This document shows positions 9,198 to 18,185 of a stretch of 64,000 nt of DNA, one piece after another; the first letter of the stretch is position 1, and each line of letters starts with the position of its first letter. Under the pieces are notes generated by a model that had not been told where the DNA came from, searched no databases, and was given only the letters and a program-made list of their open reading frames with translations. The translations under genes and the position numbers were made by a program. The stretch is taken from NCBI GenBank assembly GCA_021794075.1, contig JAJYRM010000006.1, positions 1-64,000 of the forward strand. The letters run 5' to 3'. This stretch comes from Bacteroidota bacterium (GTDB lineage: Bacteria > Bacteroidota > Ignavibacteria > Kryptoniales > JAKASW01).

Positions 9198-9804
9198 TAA
9201 GGTCAAACGGAAAATCATCGTCGGCGTTACCGGCGCGAGCGGAGCTATTTACGCGCTTCACACTATTCGTGCTCTTCTTCAGCATGGGGTCGAGGTTCAC
9301 CTGATAGTCTCGGACTACGGCGCTTACGTCATGGAAAGCGAGACGGGCTTCAGCCTTAAGGGGACGAGCCTCCTGGACGATTTCGCTGAGAGATTCCCGG
9401 GCGCTCCGCTCACCGGTGGAATAGTCAGGTACAGCAATAAGGATCTTGCCGCGTCCGTATCAAGTGGCTCATTTGGAACCGACGGTATGGTCATCGTGCC
9501 TTGTTCGATGAAGACACTCGCGGGGATCGCGCAGGGAATTGCGAGCAGTCTGATCGAGCGTTCGGCCGACGTTACACTCAAAGAGGGGAGAAAACTCGTG
9601 CTTGTTCCGCGCGAGACACCGCTGAACAAGATACACCTGAAAAATCTTCTTGCCGCGGCGGATGCCGGCGCGCACATAGTTCCCGCTATGCCGGCCTACT
9701 ACCAGAAACCGCAATCGATACCGGATTTGGCGGACTTCATGGCGGGGAGAATACTGGCGCTCTTCAATATCGACGCAAAATTATTCGAGCCTTGGCAAAA
9801 GTAA
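9190..9804 (+). CDS. ubiX: Flavin prenyltransferase UbiX
   Basis: Makes prenylated FMN from FMN and dimethylallyl phosphate, the cofactor of UbiD-type decarboxylases used in ubiquinone and menaquinone pathways. The 204 residues begin with the flavin-binding motif GVTGASGAIYA. They contain MVIVPCSMKTLAGIAQGIASS, the conserved VLVPRETPLN, and the family ending MPAYYQKPQSIPDLADFMAGR. The GTG start at 9190 overlaps the previous stop. No ubiD is seen in the window. The gene could serve the futalosine menaquinone route, which also uses UbiX/UbiD-type chemistry; that is inference. Confidence 0.95.
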   Translation: MSDKVKRKIIVGVTGASGAIYALHTIRALLQHGVEVHLIVSDYGAYVMESETGFSLKGTSLLDDFAERFPGAPLTGGIVRYSNKDLAASVSSGSFGTDGMVIVPCSMKTLAGIAQGIASSLIERSADVTLKEGRKLVLVPRETPLNKIHLKNLLAAADAGAHIVPAMPAYYQKPQSIPDLADFMAGRILALFNIDAKLFEPWQK

Positions 9805-11456
9805 CTAACGCGCTTCTCGTAATTATTGCGCTCTTCATGGCGGGCTGCGCCGGACAGTATCCTCCATCCGGAGGTCCGATAGATACCACGCCCCCAAAAA
9901 TTACGATGTCGTCCCCCACCGCGAACGAACTCAATTTCTCTTCCAAAGAAATCAAACTGAAGTTCGACAAGTATATGGTTCGCAGGACTGTTGAGAGCTC
10001 AATCTTCTTCCCGCCCTACAGCCTGAATGATCTGAAGTTCGACTGGTCCGGCAAGGAACTCTCGATAGAAGTCAATAAGCCGCTCCAGAAAAACCGTACG
10101 TATATTCTGACCGTCGGCGCCAGAGCGCAGGACGATCATGGGAATTATCTCGGCAAGGCGGTCAATATTGTTTTCTCGACGGGCGCGCAGATCGACACCG
10201 GTATGATTTCTGGGCAGGTGTACGCACCCAAGCCCGAACCGTATACGGTCGCGGCTTATCCCGTCACTCCTGAGATAGACACGCTCCATCCATATCTGAC
10301 GCTTCCGAGATACATCACTCAATCGGACGACAGCGGCCGGTACGTTTTGCAAGGTCTTGCCGATGGCAACTACCGTTTGATTTGCTTCAATGACCAGATG
10401 CGGAATTTTCTGTACGCTCCGCAGATCGATCTCTACTCGTCCGCCACGCGCGATGTGAAGGTGACCAGTAGCGACCAGAAGGTCGGGGGCGTCGATTTCA
10501 TCGCCGCGACCGAAGATACGGCGCGTCCTCAACTCTATAGCGTCTCCCTGGCAAACGATGGACTCCTTCTCCTGAAATTCAGCGAGCCGCTCGATACCTC
10601 ATATATTTCTCCATCGTACTTCGTCGTCCGGGACTCGGCGACCGGCGACACCCTGCCAGTGGATTTCGCGGCCCGGCTCGAGTCTAACGAGTACAATGTT
10701 GTGCTCCGGACAGCCAAACCTGTCCCGCTTCACCTGAAATATTTCGTCACCGCCACGGACAGCCTTCGGGATATTTATGATAACCTGATGTCGATTGGGA
10801 ATAGTTCGCAAGTGTTCACCCCCGACAGTGCTTCCGCGAAAGTTGCGCCATACTTTTTCAATTTCGCTGATTCGCTCAAGGGCGTTACTCCCTATGATAC
10901 CATGTTCTGTCAGTTCGTCATACCTTCGATGAACGGAATCAGAACTGATCCAACAGTCACCCTTCTCGACAGCGTAGGTAATGTCATGCGTGGATTGATA
11001 AGGCGCGCTTCCGGAACAGTATTCGCCGTGGATCTTCACCAACTCAAGCCGTCGGAATGGTACTCGTTGAGACTTGAATACAAGACGGACTCGAGTGGCG
11101 CTGAAAAGGATTCCATTGTCAAGAGAAGCTTCATGACGGTAGACTCGACACTTCTGGGAGATTTGGAAGGAAATGTAACTCCTGTGATTCAGGGCAAGAG
11201 GATTATTGTCGCGGCACGAGACGCTGGGGGAAAGGTCTTCTATGCTTATGCCGATCGCGACGGCGCTTTCAAGATAGATGGCATTCTTGCGGGCGTGTAC
11301 GACGTTCGGGCGTACGTCCAGCATGGAAAAGGGATGGCGTATTTCAACGGACGAAGCTACCCATACCAGTTCGCCGAACCATTTGGAGTATATCCAAACG
11401 ATATCAAAATCCGCGCGAGATGGACGACTGATGGGGTCGTCATAACGTTACGCTAG
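9792..11456 (+). CDS. Ig-like domain lipoprotein (SbsA/Big_5-type N-terminal domain)
   Basis: About 554 residues starting at TTG 9792, which overlaps the ubiX end. Here a signal peptide (LLVIIALFMAGC) with a lipobox cysteine appears. The open frame extends upstream inside ubiX but is not credible there. The mature protein starts YPPSGGPIDTTPPKI, the hallmark of a Bacteroidota family with an SbsA-like Ig fold (EIKLKFDKYMVRRTV). Further Ig or carboxypeptidase-regulatory-like segments follow (SGQVYAPKPEP; GRYVLQGLADGNYRLICF; AFKIDGILAGVYDVRAY). It is probably anchored in the outer membrane. Function unknown. Confidence 0.8.
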   Translation: MAKVTNALLVIIALFMAGCAGQYPPSGGPIDTTPPKITMSSPTANELNFSSKEIKLKFDKYMVRRTVESSIFFPPYSLNDLKFDWSGKELSIEVNKPLQKNRTYILTVGARAQDDHGNYLGKAVNIVFSTGAQIDTGMISGQVYAPKPEPYTVAAYPVTPEIDTLHPYLTLPRYITQSDDSGRYVLQGLADGNYRLICFNDQMRNFLYAPQIDLYSSATRDVKVTSSDQKVGGVDFIAATEDTARPQLYSVSLANDGLLLLKFSEPLDTSYISPSYFVVRDSATGDTLPVDFAARLESNEYNVVLRTAKPVPLHLKYFVTATDSLRDIYDNLMSIGNSSQVFTPDSASAKVAPYFFNFADSLKGVTPYDTMFCQFVIPSMNGIRTDPTVTLLDSVGNVMRGLIRRASGTVFAVDLHQLKPSEWYSLRLEYKTDSSGAEKDSIVKRSFMTVDSTLLGDLEGNVTPVIQGKRIIVAARDAGGKVFYAYADRDGAFKIDGILAGVYDVRAYVQHGKGMAYFNGRSYPYQFAEPFGVYPNDIKIRARWTTDGVVITLR

Positions 11457-11611
11457 GGCAGCGCCATACTCCGCATCGCCTGAGCCTGATGTGCTCCAAG
11501 ACACTTAAACTCCGGTTTAGAAATTCTAAAATCCCATAGTTAAGCGGCGAGTCGTCCTGTTCTTGGCGTGGCCGATTCCTGCGCATCAACACTTTTGAAA
11601 GGGATTAGATT

Positions 11612-12145
11612 ATGAAGACGTTGCTCTTCCTTGTAGCCTTCCTCCCTATGACGGCATTTGGCCAGGGATTTCTGCCACGATGGGAAATGTCTCTCTTGAC
11701 CGACGCAAATTCTTTCTCGGATCGAGGTGGTGGGCATAGCCAGATCGGCTTAGCATTTCGGCCCGGACTCTTCGTGATGCCCGGACTTTCTTTGGAACCT
11801 GAGATCGCGTGGGCCGCTTTTCGCGGACAGAGCCCGGCGATCAACGCGAGCGGTAATATTTCCTACAGCTACGGGATGGGATACAATACGTTCGTGCCCT
11901 TTGTCCTTGCGGGATACGGAGCCGGAAACGGCTTCCCGTTTTACCAACCGATCCAGAAGGATGCCACTTATCTTTCGGCAATTACTTTCTTCAACGCGGG
12001 GGGCGGACTGAAGGTGATGGTGATCGGTGGAAGATCGCTAGTAAGGATCGAGTATCGCTATCAGGCTTTCAAGGCCGATATCCATGGTTTCAAAGAGAAT
12101 GTCTTTGCCAGAAGGATCATGCTGGGATTCTCAATTCTTCTTTGA
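11612..12145 (+). CDS. Putative small outer-membrane beta-barrel protein
   Basis: 177 residues with a clear signal peptide (MKTLLFLVAFLPMTAFGQG, cleavage after about residue 18). Alternating hydrophobic strands follow: ISYSYGMGYNTFVPFVLAGY, GGGLKVMVIGG and a last strand RRIMLGFSILL. This is the size and pattern of an eight-strand barrel. An AAAGGGATT ribosome site precedes the ATG. The 155 bases upstream hold no gene. Function unknown. Confidence 0.65.
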   Translation: MKTLLFLVAFLPMTAFGQGFLPRWEMSLLTDANSFSDRGGGHSQIGLAFRPGLFVMPGLSLEPEIAWAAFRGQSPAINASGNISYSYGMGYNTFVPFVLAGYGAGNGFPFYQPIQKDATYLSAITFFNAGGGLKVMVIGGRSLVRIEYRYQAFKADIHGFKENVFARRIMLGFSILL

Positions 12146-12268
12146 TCGTTCAATGATAATCTGACACTTCTGCGCGGAGTGAAGGTCTGCGGCGCCAGCG
12201 CGGTATGAATTGAACCTGTCCTTGGTTTGAACGATTTTCCATAGTCATCATACCATGGAGGATTTTGC

Positions 12269-13216
12269 TTGGAAGTTGTCGGCGGAACTGCCGGATGGAG
12301 TTACGAGGACTGGGTCGGACCGTTTTACCCCGCCGATCCGCCAAAAGGTTTTTCACGCCTCGCCTTCTATTCCGGCTTTTTCGATTGCGTCGAGGTCGAC
12401 AGCACTTTCTACCGCCATTTTCTGCCCAGCGTCGCGGAGAAGTGGCTGCGGGAGGTCGAATGTAACGACCGCTTTGTCTTCCTTATAAAGCTTCACAAGA
12501 GCTTCACTCACGGCAGGCCGGAAGAAGCAAAAGACACGTCGACCGACAAGACCGTGGTGTCGGATTTTCTCGCGCCGTTTGTTGAGGGGAAGAAACTGGG
12601 AGGACTCCTCGTTCAATTCTCCGAGTACTTCAAGGATGCTCAGGCGGCGAGGGACAGGATCTCTTCTATCGTAGATGAGTTTGCAGGCATCCCGCTCTTT
12701 TTTGAGCTGCGACACGTGTCGTGGTACACCGAGAAGGCTTCAAGGTTTATTGCGGAGAGGCATATTGACGTCATCGCGATAGACCAGCCTGATCTCAAAG
12801 GGATGGTGGGACTGAATCCAGGCATCGTCGGCGAGATCGGTTATTTCAGGCTCCACGGGAGGAATAAGGAAAAGTGGGAGCTTGGAAGGAAATCTCTCGC
12901 TGAGAAGAAGTCGGCTCCTGTGGTTACAGATGTAAGTGAGCCGGGGAGGAACGCCCGCTACAATTATTTGTACTCCGAGTCTGAGCTCGATGAGATAGAG
13001 GTGAAAATCCGGAGCGTCGGCGAGAGGTGCAGGAGGATATACGTTGTGGCTAACAACCACCCCATGGGCAAGGCTGTCGCAAACGCACTTGAGCTCGTCA
13101 GGAGACTCAGGAACCAGGAGACGGTAAGGATGCCAGAAACAGTGATAAGGTATTTCCCCGAACTCGAAAAAGTGGCGGAAAGGGTGAACTTGGGGCCTCA
13201 GGCATCCCTTTTTTGA
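12269..13216 (+). CDS. DUF72 (YecE-like) TIM-barrel protein
   Basis: 315 residues of the DUF72 family, a barrel of unknown enzymatic role. Seen in sequence: GGTAGWSYEDWVGPFYP at the start, FDCVEVDSTFYRHF, FVFLIKLHKSFTH, LGGLLVQFSEYFKD and the late GYFRLHGRNKEKW. The TTG at 12269 is chosen because it follows GGAGG (12257-12261) by seven bases and the protein then begins at the conserved first strand. It stands alone, with about 100 bases on either side. Confidence 0.88.
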   Translation: MEVVGGTAGWSYEDWVGPFYPADPPKGFSRLAFYSGFFDCVEVDSTFYRHFLPSVAEKWLREVECNDRFVFLIKLHKSFTHGRPEEAKDTSTDKTVVSDFLAPFVEGKKLGGLLVQFSEYFKDAQAARDRISSIVDEFAGIPLFFELRHVSWYTEKASRFIAERHIDVIAIDQPDLKGMVGLNPGIVGEIGYFRLHGRNKEKWELGRKSLAEKKSAPVVTDVSEPGRNARYNYLYSESELDEIEVKIRSVGERCRRIYVVANNHPMGKAVANALELVRRLRNQETVRMPETVIRYFPELEKVAERVNLGPQASLF

Positions 13217-13314
13217 GCATCCACTTCCGAATCATAGGCACTGGTTTCTGTCTCACGCGCTTCCTAAATTTTCTTGCCAGGATATCAATCATAAAAAAGA
13301 TTTGATAAATAACT

Positions 13315-13980
13315 ATGTTTGAGAGCGATTATATACTCAGGATGTTTTCGATGCTCGGTAGGGCGCTCGCAAGGGTAATGTTCTTCAGAGAAACGAAGAA
13401 TTACGACGCGGCCCTCCTTGAGGTGGATAACACCGGGCTTTCGTTGCTTGGCCTAAACATGGACACGATCGAGCGGCTTCCCGTGGCCGACCTTAAGAAC
13501 GTGCTCGGCTCCGATCCTTCCCTTGTCCAGTCGAGACTCTACACGGCGGGAGTCCTTCTCAAGCAAAAAGGAGAATTACTCGAGCTCAAGGATGAAGGCG
13601 CGGACGGCGCGGGACTCTATCTCAAAGCTCTCAGGCTTATGACAGATGAGGTCAAAGGCCTGGAAGAAATTGACGGGCAAAAAGGCATTGCCAATGTCGA
13701 CGCCGTGATTGAGAATCTCAAGGATTATGAACTTCCAACGGATGTGAAACTAAGACTCATAGACTATTTCGATTACTCCGGCCGATTCGACAAAGCTGAG
13801 GATATTATATTTGAAATGGTCGAGGACTCTCCGTCGTTCGCGGGCGACGGGGTCTCGTATTACGAGAGGCTTTTGAAGAAATCCGACTCCGAGCTTGAGA
13901 CGGGCCATCTTCCGCGCGCTGAAGTGGAAGAGGCGCTCAGAGAGCTTCAACAAATAAAACAGTGGCAAGATAAAGCGTAG
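13315..13980 (+). CDS. Helical protein of unknown function, resembles DUF6483
   Basis: 221 residues, almost entirely helical and acidic. The opening MFESDYILRMFSMLGRALAR followed by ETKNYDAALLEVDNTG recalls a family annotated as DUF6483 in other bacteria (memory-based, not searched). The middle part reads like TPR-type helix pairs (LYTAGVLLKQKGELLELKDE; FDKAEDIIFEMVEDSP). No signal peptide, so it is probably cytoplasmic. It precedes queF by 61 bases, but no functional link is evident. Confidence 0.6.
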   Translation: MFESDYILRMFSMLGRALARVMFFRETKNYDAALLEVDNTGLSLLGLNMDTIERLPVADLKNVLGSDPSLVQSRLYTAGVLLKQKGELLELKDEGADGAGLYLKALRLMTDEVKGLEEIDGQKGIANVDAVIENLKDYELPTDVKLRLIDYFDYSGRFDKAEDIIFEMVEDSPSFAGDGVSYYERLLKKSDSELETGHLPRAEVEEALRELQQIKQWQDKA

Positions 13981-14041
13981 CAAACCAACCGTGGCGGTGT
14001 TCCGCCGGAAATACATCTAAGAGAATTCCAGAGGGATTAAG

Positions 14042-14482
14042 ATGTCTGACGATAAGAAGAGAAGGAGTGTCATCAAAACGAAAATGACTCAGCAGGAGGA
14101 CCTTTCCGGCCTCACGCTGCTGGGGAAGAAGGCGGCGGCTGAGAAGAGACTTGAAACATTCCCGAACCACCATCGCGGAAGAAATTACGTCGTGACGCTC
14201 TCGACAGATGAGTTCACTTGCCTTTGCCCGGCGACGGGGCAACCTGATTTCGCGGATCTTACAATTGAATACATACCCGACAGAAAAATCGTGGAGTCCA
14301 AATCGTTGAAGCTTTACCTATGGTCTTTCAGGGATCAGGGAGTCTTCAACGAGCATGTCGCTAACGTAATTCTCGACGACCTGGTCGCCGCGCTGTCTCC
14401 GAAATGGTGCAAGGTGAGCGCGGACTTTGCCGTCAGGGGTGGTATCGCCATTAGCGTGGAAGCGGAACACGGAAAGAGATGA
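14042..14482 (+). CDS. queF: NADPH-dependent 7-cyano-7-deazaguanine reductase QueF
   Basis: Reduces preQ0 to preQ1 in queuosine synthesis. The 146-residue unimodular (YkvM-type) form. The catalytic cysteine is C62 in FTCLCPATGQPDFA. The substrate-binding glutamate and conserved stretch is VESKSLKLYLWSFRD, followed by FNEHVANVILDDL. It overlaps the putative queuosine-precursor transporter gene by four bases (ATGA), which supports a queuosine role. tgt is encoded separately at 38592. Confidence 0.96.
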   Translation: MSDDKKRRSVIKTKMTQQEDLSGLTLLGKKAAAEKRLETFPNHHRGRNYVVTLSTDEFTCLCPATGQPDFADLTIEYIPDRKIVESKSLKLYLWSFRDQGVFNEHVANVILDDLVAALSPKWCKVSADFAVRGGIAISVEAEHGKR

Positions 14483-15201
14483 GCGACACGACTTCCGGGC
14501 GGGAGAGATGGCTCCCTGCGATCGCCGCTGTCTTTGTCACTAGCCTGATAATATCAAACATCATTGCCGTCAAGTTGTTCTCGTTCGGCCCTGTTTTCCT
14601 TCCCGCCGGAACCATCGTGTTCCCAGTGTCATATATATTTGGCGACGTTCTCACCGAAGTGTATGGGTACGCGCGTGCCCGACAGATAATCTGGATCGGA
14701 TTTGCCTGCAACCTCTTCGCGGTGTTGGTCATAGTTATCAGTATCCATCTTCCGCCGGCATCTGTTTGGGATACCGCGGGCTCTCCCGTGGAATCACAAA
14801 AGGCATACTCTGCGATCTTCAATATGGCTCCGCGCATACTCTCGGCTTCGTTCGTGGCGTATCTCGCGGGCGAGTTCCTTAACTCATTCGTTCTTGCCAA
14901 GATGAAGATCGCCACCGCGGGGAAGTATCTTTGGACGAGGACCATCGGCTCGACAATAGTTGGCCAGCTGGCCGATTCTACAATCTTCGTTACGTTAGCC
15001 TTCATTGGCCTGATTCCTGGGAATGCGCTTCTGACGCTAATCGTTTCCCAATGGTTAGTGAAGTCGGCTTACGAGACTGTCGCCACTCCTCTGACTTATG
15101 CCGCCGTCGGTTACCTGAAGCGGTCGGAAAATGTCGATGTGTTCGATATCTCCACAAATTTCAACCCTTTTGCCTGGAGCAGGGAGAACGCACCTGAGTG
15201 A
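14479..15201 (+). CDS. yhhQ: Queuosine precursor transporter, YhhQ/VUT family
   Basis: A 240-residue membrane protein with about six helices. The family signature ISNIIAVKLFSFG is near the N-terminus, then VFPVSYIFGDVLTEVYGYARAR, and later TIGSTIVGQLADSTIF. YhhQ-type proteins import queuosine precursors such as preQ0 and preQ1 (known from the family). The four-base overlap with queF fits this. Having both queF and an importer suggests the cell can take up preQ0 as well as make it. Confidence 0.9.
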   Translation: MSDTTSGRERWLPAIAAVFVTSLIISNIIAVKLFSFGPVFLPAGTIVFPVSYIFGDVLTEVYGYARARQIIWIGFACNLFAVLVIVISIHLPPASVWDTAGSPVESQKAYSAIFNMAPRILSASFVAYLAGEFLNSFVLAKMKIATAGKYLWTRTIGSTIVGQLADSTIFVTLAFIGLIPGNALLTLIVSQWLVKSAYETVATPLTYAAVGYLKRSENVDVFDISTNFNPFAWSRENAPE

Positions 15202-15254
15202 GTGAACCTCGCCGGCGGAAACGATCGGTAGCGGGCCATTTTTAACATTGATGT

Positions 15255-15390
15255 TGGAAGTGCAATTCATGCGATTCGAAATAGGAATGCGAAATTCGCA
15301 TGAATCAAGGCGTTTTCGCCTCCCTGGGGCAACGCGACACAGCACAAAACAGCCTCTGGTGATTGCATTTCAGCCCCGAAGGGGCTAAAT
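15255..15390. repeat. Hairpin-rich intergenic repeat-like element upstream of secG
   Basis: Three adjacent inverted repeats lie in this short non-coding stretch. The first has TTCATGCGA / TCGCATGAA arms, about 20 bases apart. The second is AGGCG-TTTT-CGCCT. The third is AGCCCC-GAA-GGGGCT. The last hairpin and the phrase around it (cctccctggggcaacgcgac ... gcatttcagccccgaagg) resemble short dispersed repeats that recur in Bacteroidota and related genomes. That resemblance is from memory. It may act as a terminator for yhhQ or as a remnant of a small non-autonomous element. Confidence 0.4.
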
Positions 15391-15414
15391 TTTAGGCAAA
15401 ACAAAGGTGAAGAG

Positions 15415-15765
15415 TTGTACGCATTCTTAGTCATACTGGAAATCATCGTAGCCATCCTCCTGATCGTGGTTGTGTTGATGCAATCGAGCAAAGGGGGAGG
15501 TTTGGCCGGTTCCTTCGGGGGAGCTAGCGCAGGGTTTGGTAATATGTTTGGAGTGAGAAAGACTGCGGATATTTTGTCGAGGATGACGACAATTCTCGGC
15601 ACCGTGTTCATTGCGTTGGCATTCCTGATTAACCTGTTCTTCCTGCCTAACAAAGCCTCCAACCAGCAGAAGAGCTTTCTTCAGTCGCAGGGTCAGCGAA
15701 GCCTTCCCGCCCAGCAGGTCCCACAGGTTCCGCTTCAGACACCGACGCCTACGCCGCAGAAGTAA
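15415..15765 (+). CDS. secG: Preprotein translocase subunit SecG
   Basis: A 116-residue SecG, the auxiliary subunit of the SecYEG channel. It has two transmembrane helices (residues 3-23 and ~57-78) separated by the conserved loop VLMQSSKGGGLAGSFGG and a GNMFGVRKTADILSRMT segment. The C-terminal tail is rich in Gln and Pro (QQVPQVPLQTPTPTPQK). The start is TTG 15415 after an AAGGTGAAG site. No other sec gene is adjacent; yajC lies at 39731. Confidence 0.93.
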   Translation: MYAFLVILEIIVAILLIVVVLMQSSKGGGLAGSFGGASAGFGNMFGVRKTADILSRMTTILGTVFIALAFLINLFFLPNKASNQQKSFLQSQGQRSLPAQQVPQVPLQTPTPTPQK

Positions 15766-15780
15766 CCGGGGCCTATCAAA

Positions 15781-16878
15781 GTGTCCGACCCCGCGCTCAT
15801 CTTGCTCGTGGACGACGAGCAGGCCAATCTGGAGTTGTTCTCAACCATCCTGGAAGACGAAGGGTATCGCACCCTGAGCGCGAAGGATGCGTCTTTAGCG
15901 CTCCAATTCCTTGAGACGGAGAAACCCGATCTTATCATCAGCGATATATATATGCCTGAGATGGGCGGATTCGAATTTTATGAGAAGGTCCAGGGAATTC
16001 CGGAACTCCGTTCCGTCCCATTTATATTCCTGAGCGCTCTTTCAGATCGCGCGCACGTGCGCGAGGGGAAGGAGCTTGGTGCGGACGATTATCTCACGAA
16101 GCCGATCGATATCGACGAGCTGGTTACGACGGTAAGAGGCAAGTTGAAGCGTGCCGCTTCGATGCGCAGCGCAATGCAAAATGAGTTCAACGCTCTCAAG
16201 GAGCAGATACTTTCGACTTTGTCTCACGAACTCAACACGCCTCTTACTTATATCATCGGTTTCTCTGAGATAATCAGCAGCGCGGCAACATCAATAACCA
16301 CGAACGAGCTAAAAGAATTTGCCGACCTTATTCATCACGGCGGCGGCAGACTGAAGAATCTCGTCGATGATTTCCTTATAACAATACAGATCGATTCCGG
16401 CCAAACAGCGAGCTATTATCAGACTGATAAACGGGAATTCGATTTGTCGGAGTCGCTCAAGTCTGTCGTCGATGAGTATACTCCGCTCGCCTCCGACAAA
16501 GGGCTGGCTCTCAACGTGAAGATAGAGCCGCATCTGCGCGTCATGGCGTCCGAATCGTTGATGCGTGATGTCGTGGGACGTCTCCTCTCGAATGGAATCA
16601 AATTCACCCCGAAAGGATCGGTCACCCTCTCAGCGGCTGCGGACGGAGAACGCGTCAGGCTGGAGGTAGCGGACACCGGCGTGGGAATGCCCGCCCAGGA
16701 ACTCACCAAGATTTTTGACAAGTTCTACCAGGTCAACAAGGATAAGCAGCAACAGCAGGGAGCCGGGCTCGGACTTTACATTGCCGGCAACATCGCCAAG
16801 ATCAACAACTGCACGCTCGACATTTCTTCATCTGAAAACGACGGAACAAAAGTAACCCTATCAATCCCCACGCGGTAA
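15781..16878 (+). CDS. Response-regulator/histidine-kinase hybrid (REC-HisKA-HATPase)
   Basis: 365 residues in the order receiver, short coiled coil, histidine kinase. The receiver has the acidic pair D11/D12, phospho-acceptor D55 (LIISDIYMPE) and K107 (LTKP). The kinase has H149 in STLSHELNTPL, an N box (LLSNGIKFTPKG) and G boxes DTGVGMPAQE and GAGLGLYIA. No transmembrane segment, so it is a soluble kinase switched by its own receiver. GTG start 15 bases after secG. Its stop overlaps the ATG of the barrel protein gene (TAATG), so the two may be coexpressed. No partner regulator lies beside it. Confidence 0.93.
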   Translation: MSDPALILLVDDEQANLELFSTILEDEGYRTLSAKDASLALQFLETEKPDLIISDIYMPEMGGFEFYEKVQGIPELRSVPFIFLSALSDRAHVREGKELGADDYLTKPIDIDELVTTVRGKLKRAASMRSAMQNEFNALKEQILSTLSHELNTPLTYIIGFSEIISSAATSITTNELKEFADLIHHGGGRLKNLVDDFLITIQIDSGQTASYYQTDKREFDLSESLKSVVDEYTPLASDKGLALNVKIEPHLRVMASESLMRDVVGRLLSNGIKFTPKGSVTLSAAADGERVRLEVADTGVGMPAQELTKIFDKFYQVNKDKQQQQGAGLGLYIAGNIAKINNCTLDISSSENDGTKVTLSIPTR

Positions 16879-18185
16879 TGATGTTACGAGGGATCATTGT
16901 CCTATCCCTTATACTAGTAACGTTCTCCGGACTTCGGGCCCAGGACTCTACCGGCTCGTACCTCCTCCGCAAAATCATCATCGAGGGAAATAAGATCACC
17001 AGGAACTACGTCATACTCCGCGAGCTGCCGTTTGCGGAAGGAGATACAGTTAACCAGAGTGAACTTAAATATGGCCGTGAGAGGCTTTACAGTACAGGCT
17101 TGTTTACAAGGGTGTCGTTTCAACCTGAGCCGGTTGGCAAGAGAGACATGGACCTCCTTATATATGTCGAGGAGGCTTGGTACATATGGCCTTATCCGGT
17201 GGTCGGCTTCCAGGACAGGGACTGGAGGCACCTCTATTTTGGAGCGGGAATCCAGGACCAGAATTTCCAGGGGCGTGAGGAACGGCTCGCAGGCTCGTTC
17301 GCGCTTGGATACGATCCGTTTGCCTCGGTTAGCTTCAGCGACCCCTACTTCGGCCCCGGACGCAACTACACATTTTCAGCAGAGGGAAGTTATTCATACG
17401 GTCAGAACTTCGGCGTGCAAACCGGAAGCGCGAGCGGGCAATTCAGAGACAGCTTCGGTAATCTCAAATTGGAAGTCGGGAGAAGATTCGGCTATTATTC
17501 CACTCTGACTTTGGGCGCGGCTTTTAATTACGTCGCGAAGGATGCCGACACGACTAACCTTGTACTCTCACCCACCGGCACCGATATGTTCCCTTCGCTG
17601 AATGTCTCTTATACGTACGATTCTAGAAATCTAAAAGTCTTTGCCACGCGGGGCGCCTATGTCTATCTCGCACTCGCGAAATATGGAGTTGGCGAAAGCC
17701 TGGTTAATTTCGGCAGGCTGTCGCTCGATGCGAGCGGCTTTTTGAGCCCTTCAAGCATGCTGACGATCGCGGCCAGAGTTCACGCGAACCTGTCTGAAGG
17801 TCCGCGGATCCCGCCGTACAACCACGTCTTCCTCGGATATAATGAGCGCATTCGGGGAATGTTCAATACGGTGTCCGAAGGTGAAAGCATTGTCGGCGCG
17901 AATCTGGAGCTGCGCATCCCGATCATCAAGCAGATGTATTTCGATATCCCAGACGTTCCATTCAGGCAATACTTATCGAACCGCATCGGTTTATATTGGG
18001 CTTTCTTCGTGGATGCCGGAGAGACTATGAGCAAGCGGCTCAATTTCAATAACAACGCCGCCCTTTATGGCTACGGCGGCGGCCTTTGCTTTCTCCTCCC
18101 GTATGACAGCGTTGTGCAATTTGACTACGCACGCGGGAACGACAGGCTTTGGGAGTTTATTCTTGACTTCGGCGTCACGATATAA
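16878..18185 (+). CDS. POTRA-domain outer-membrane barrel (BamA/Omp85 superfamily)
   Basis: 435 residues with a signal peptide (MMLRGIIVLSLILVTFSGLRAQ). One POTRA-like domain follows (LRKIIIEGNKITRNYVILRE ... YGRERLYSTGLFTRVSF). The rest is a barrel with aromatic strand ends, and YNERIRGMFNT is the L6-type RG motif. It ends in EFILDFGVTI rather than the usual aromatic residue. With a single POTRA it is too short for BamA (normally five). It may assist insertion or secretion of a specific substrate. The ATG overlaps the kinase stop, and its own stop overlaps rsmE. Confidence 0.85.
   Translation: MMLRGIIVLSLILVTFSGLRAQDSTGSYLLRKIIIEGNKITRNYVILRELPFAEGDTVNQSELKYGRERLYSTGLFTRVSFQPEPVGKRDMDLLIYVEEAWYIWPYPVVGFQDRDWRHLYFGAGIQDQNFQGREERLAGSFALGYDPFASVSFSDPYFGPGRNYTFSAEGSYSYGQNFGVQTGSASGQFRDSFGNLKLEVGRRFGYYSTLTLGAAFNYVAKDADTTNLVLSPTGTDMFPSLNVSYTYDSRNLKVFATRGAYVYLALAKYGVGESLVNFGRLSLDASGFLSPSSMLTIAARVHANLSEGPRIPPYNHVFLGYNERIRGMFNTVSEGESIVGANLELRIPIIKQMYFDIPDVPFRQYLSNRIGLYWAFFVDAGETMSKRLNFNNNAALYGYGGGLCFLLPYDSVVQFDYARGNDRLWEFILDFGVTI

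Noticed and set aside
9501-9791. Upstream extension of the Ig-like lipoprotein frame into ubiX
   Set aside because: It would place 97 low-quality residues before the signal peptide; TTG 9792 gives a normal lipoprotein start.
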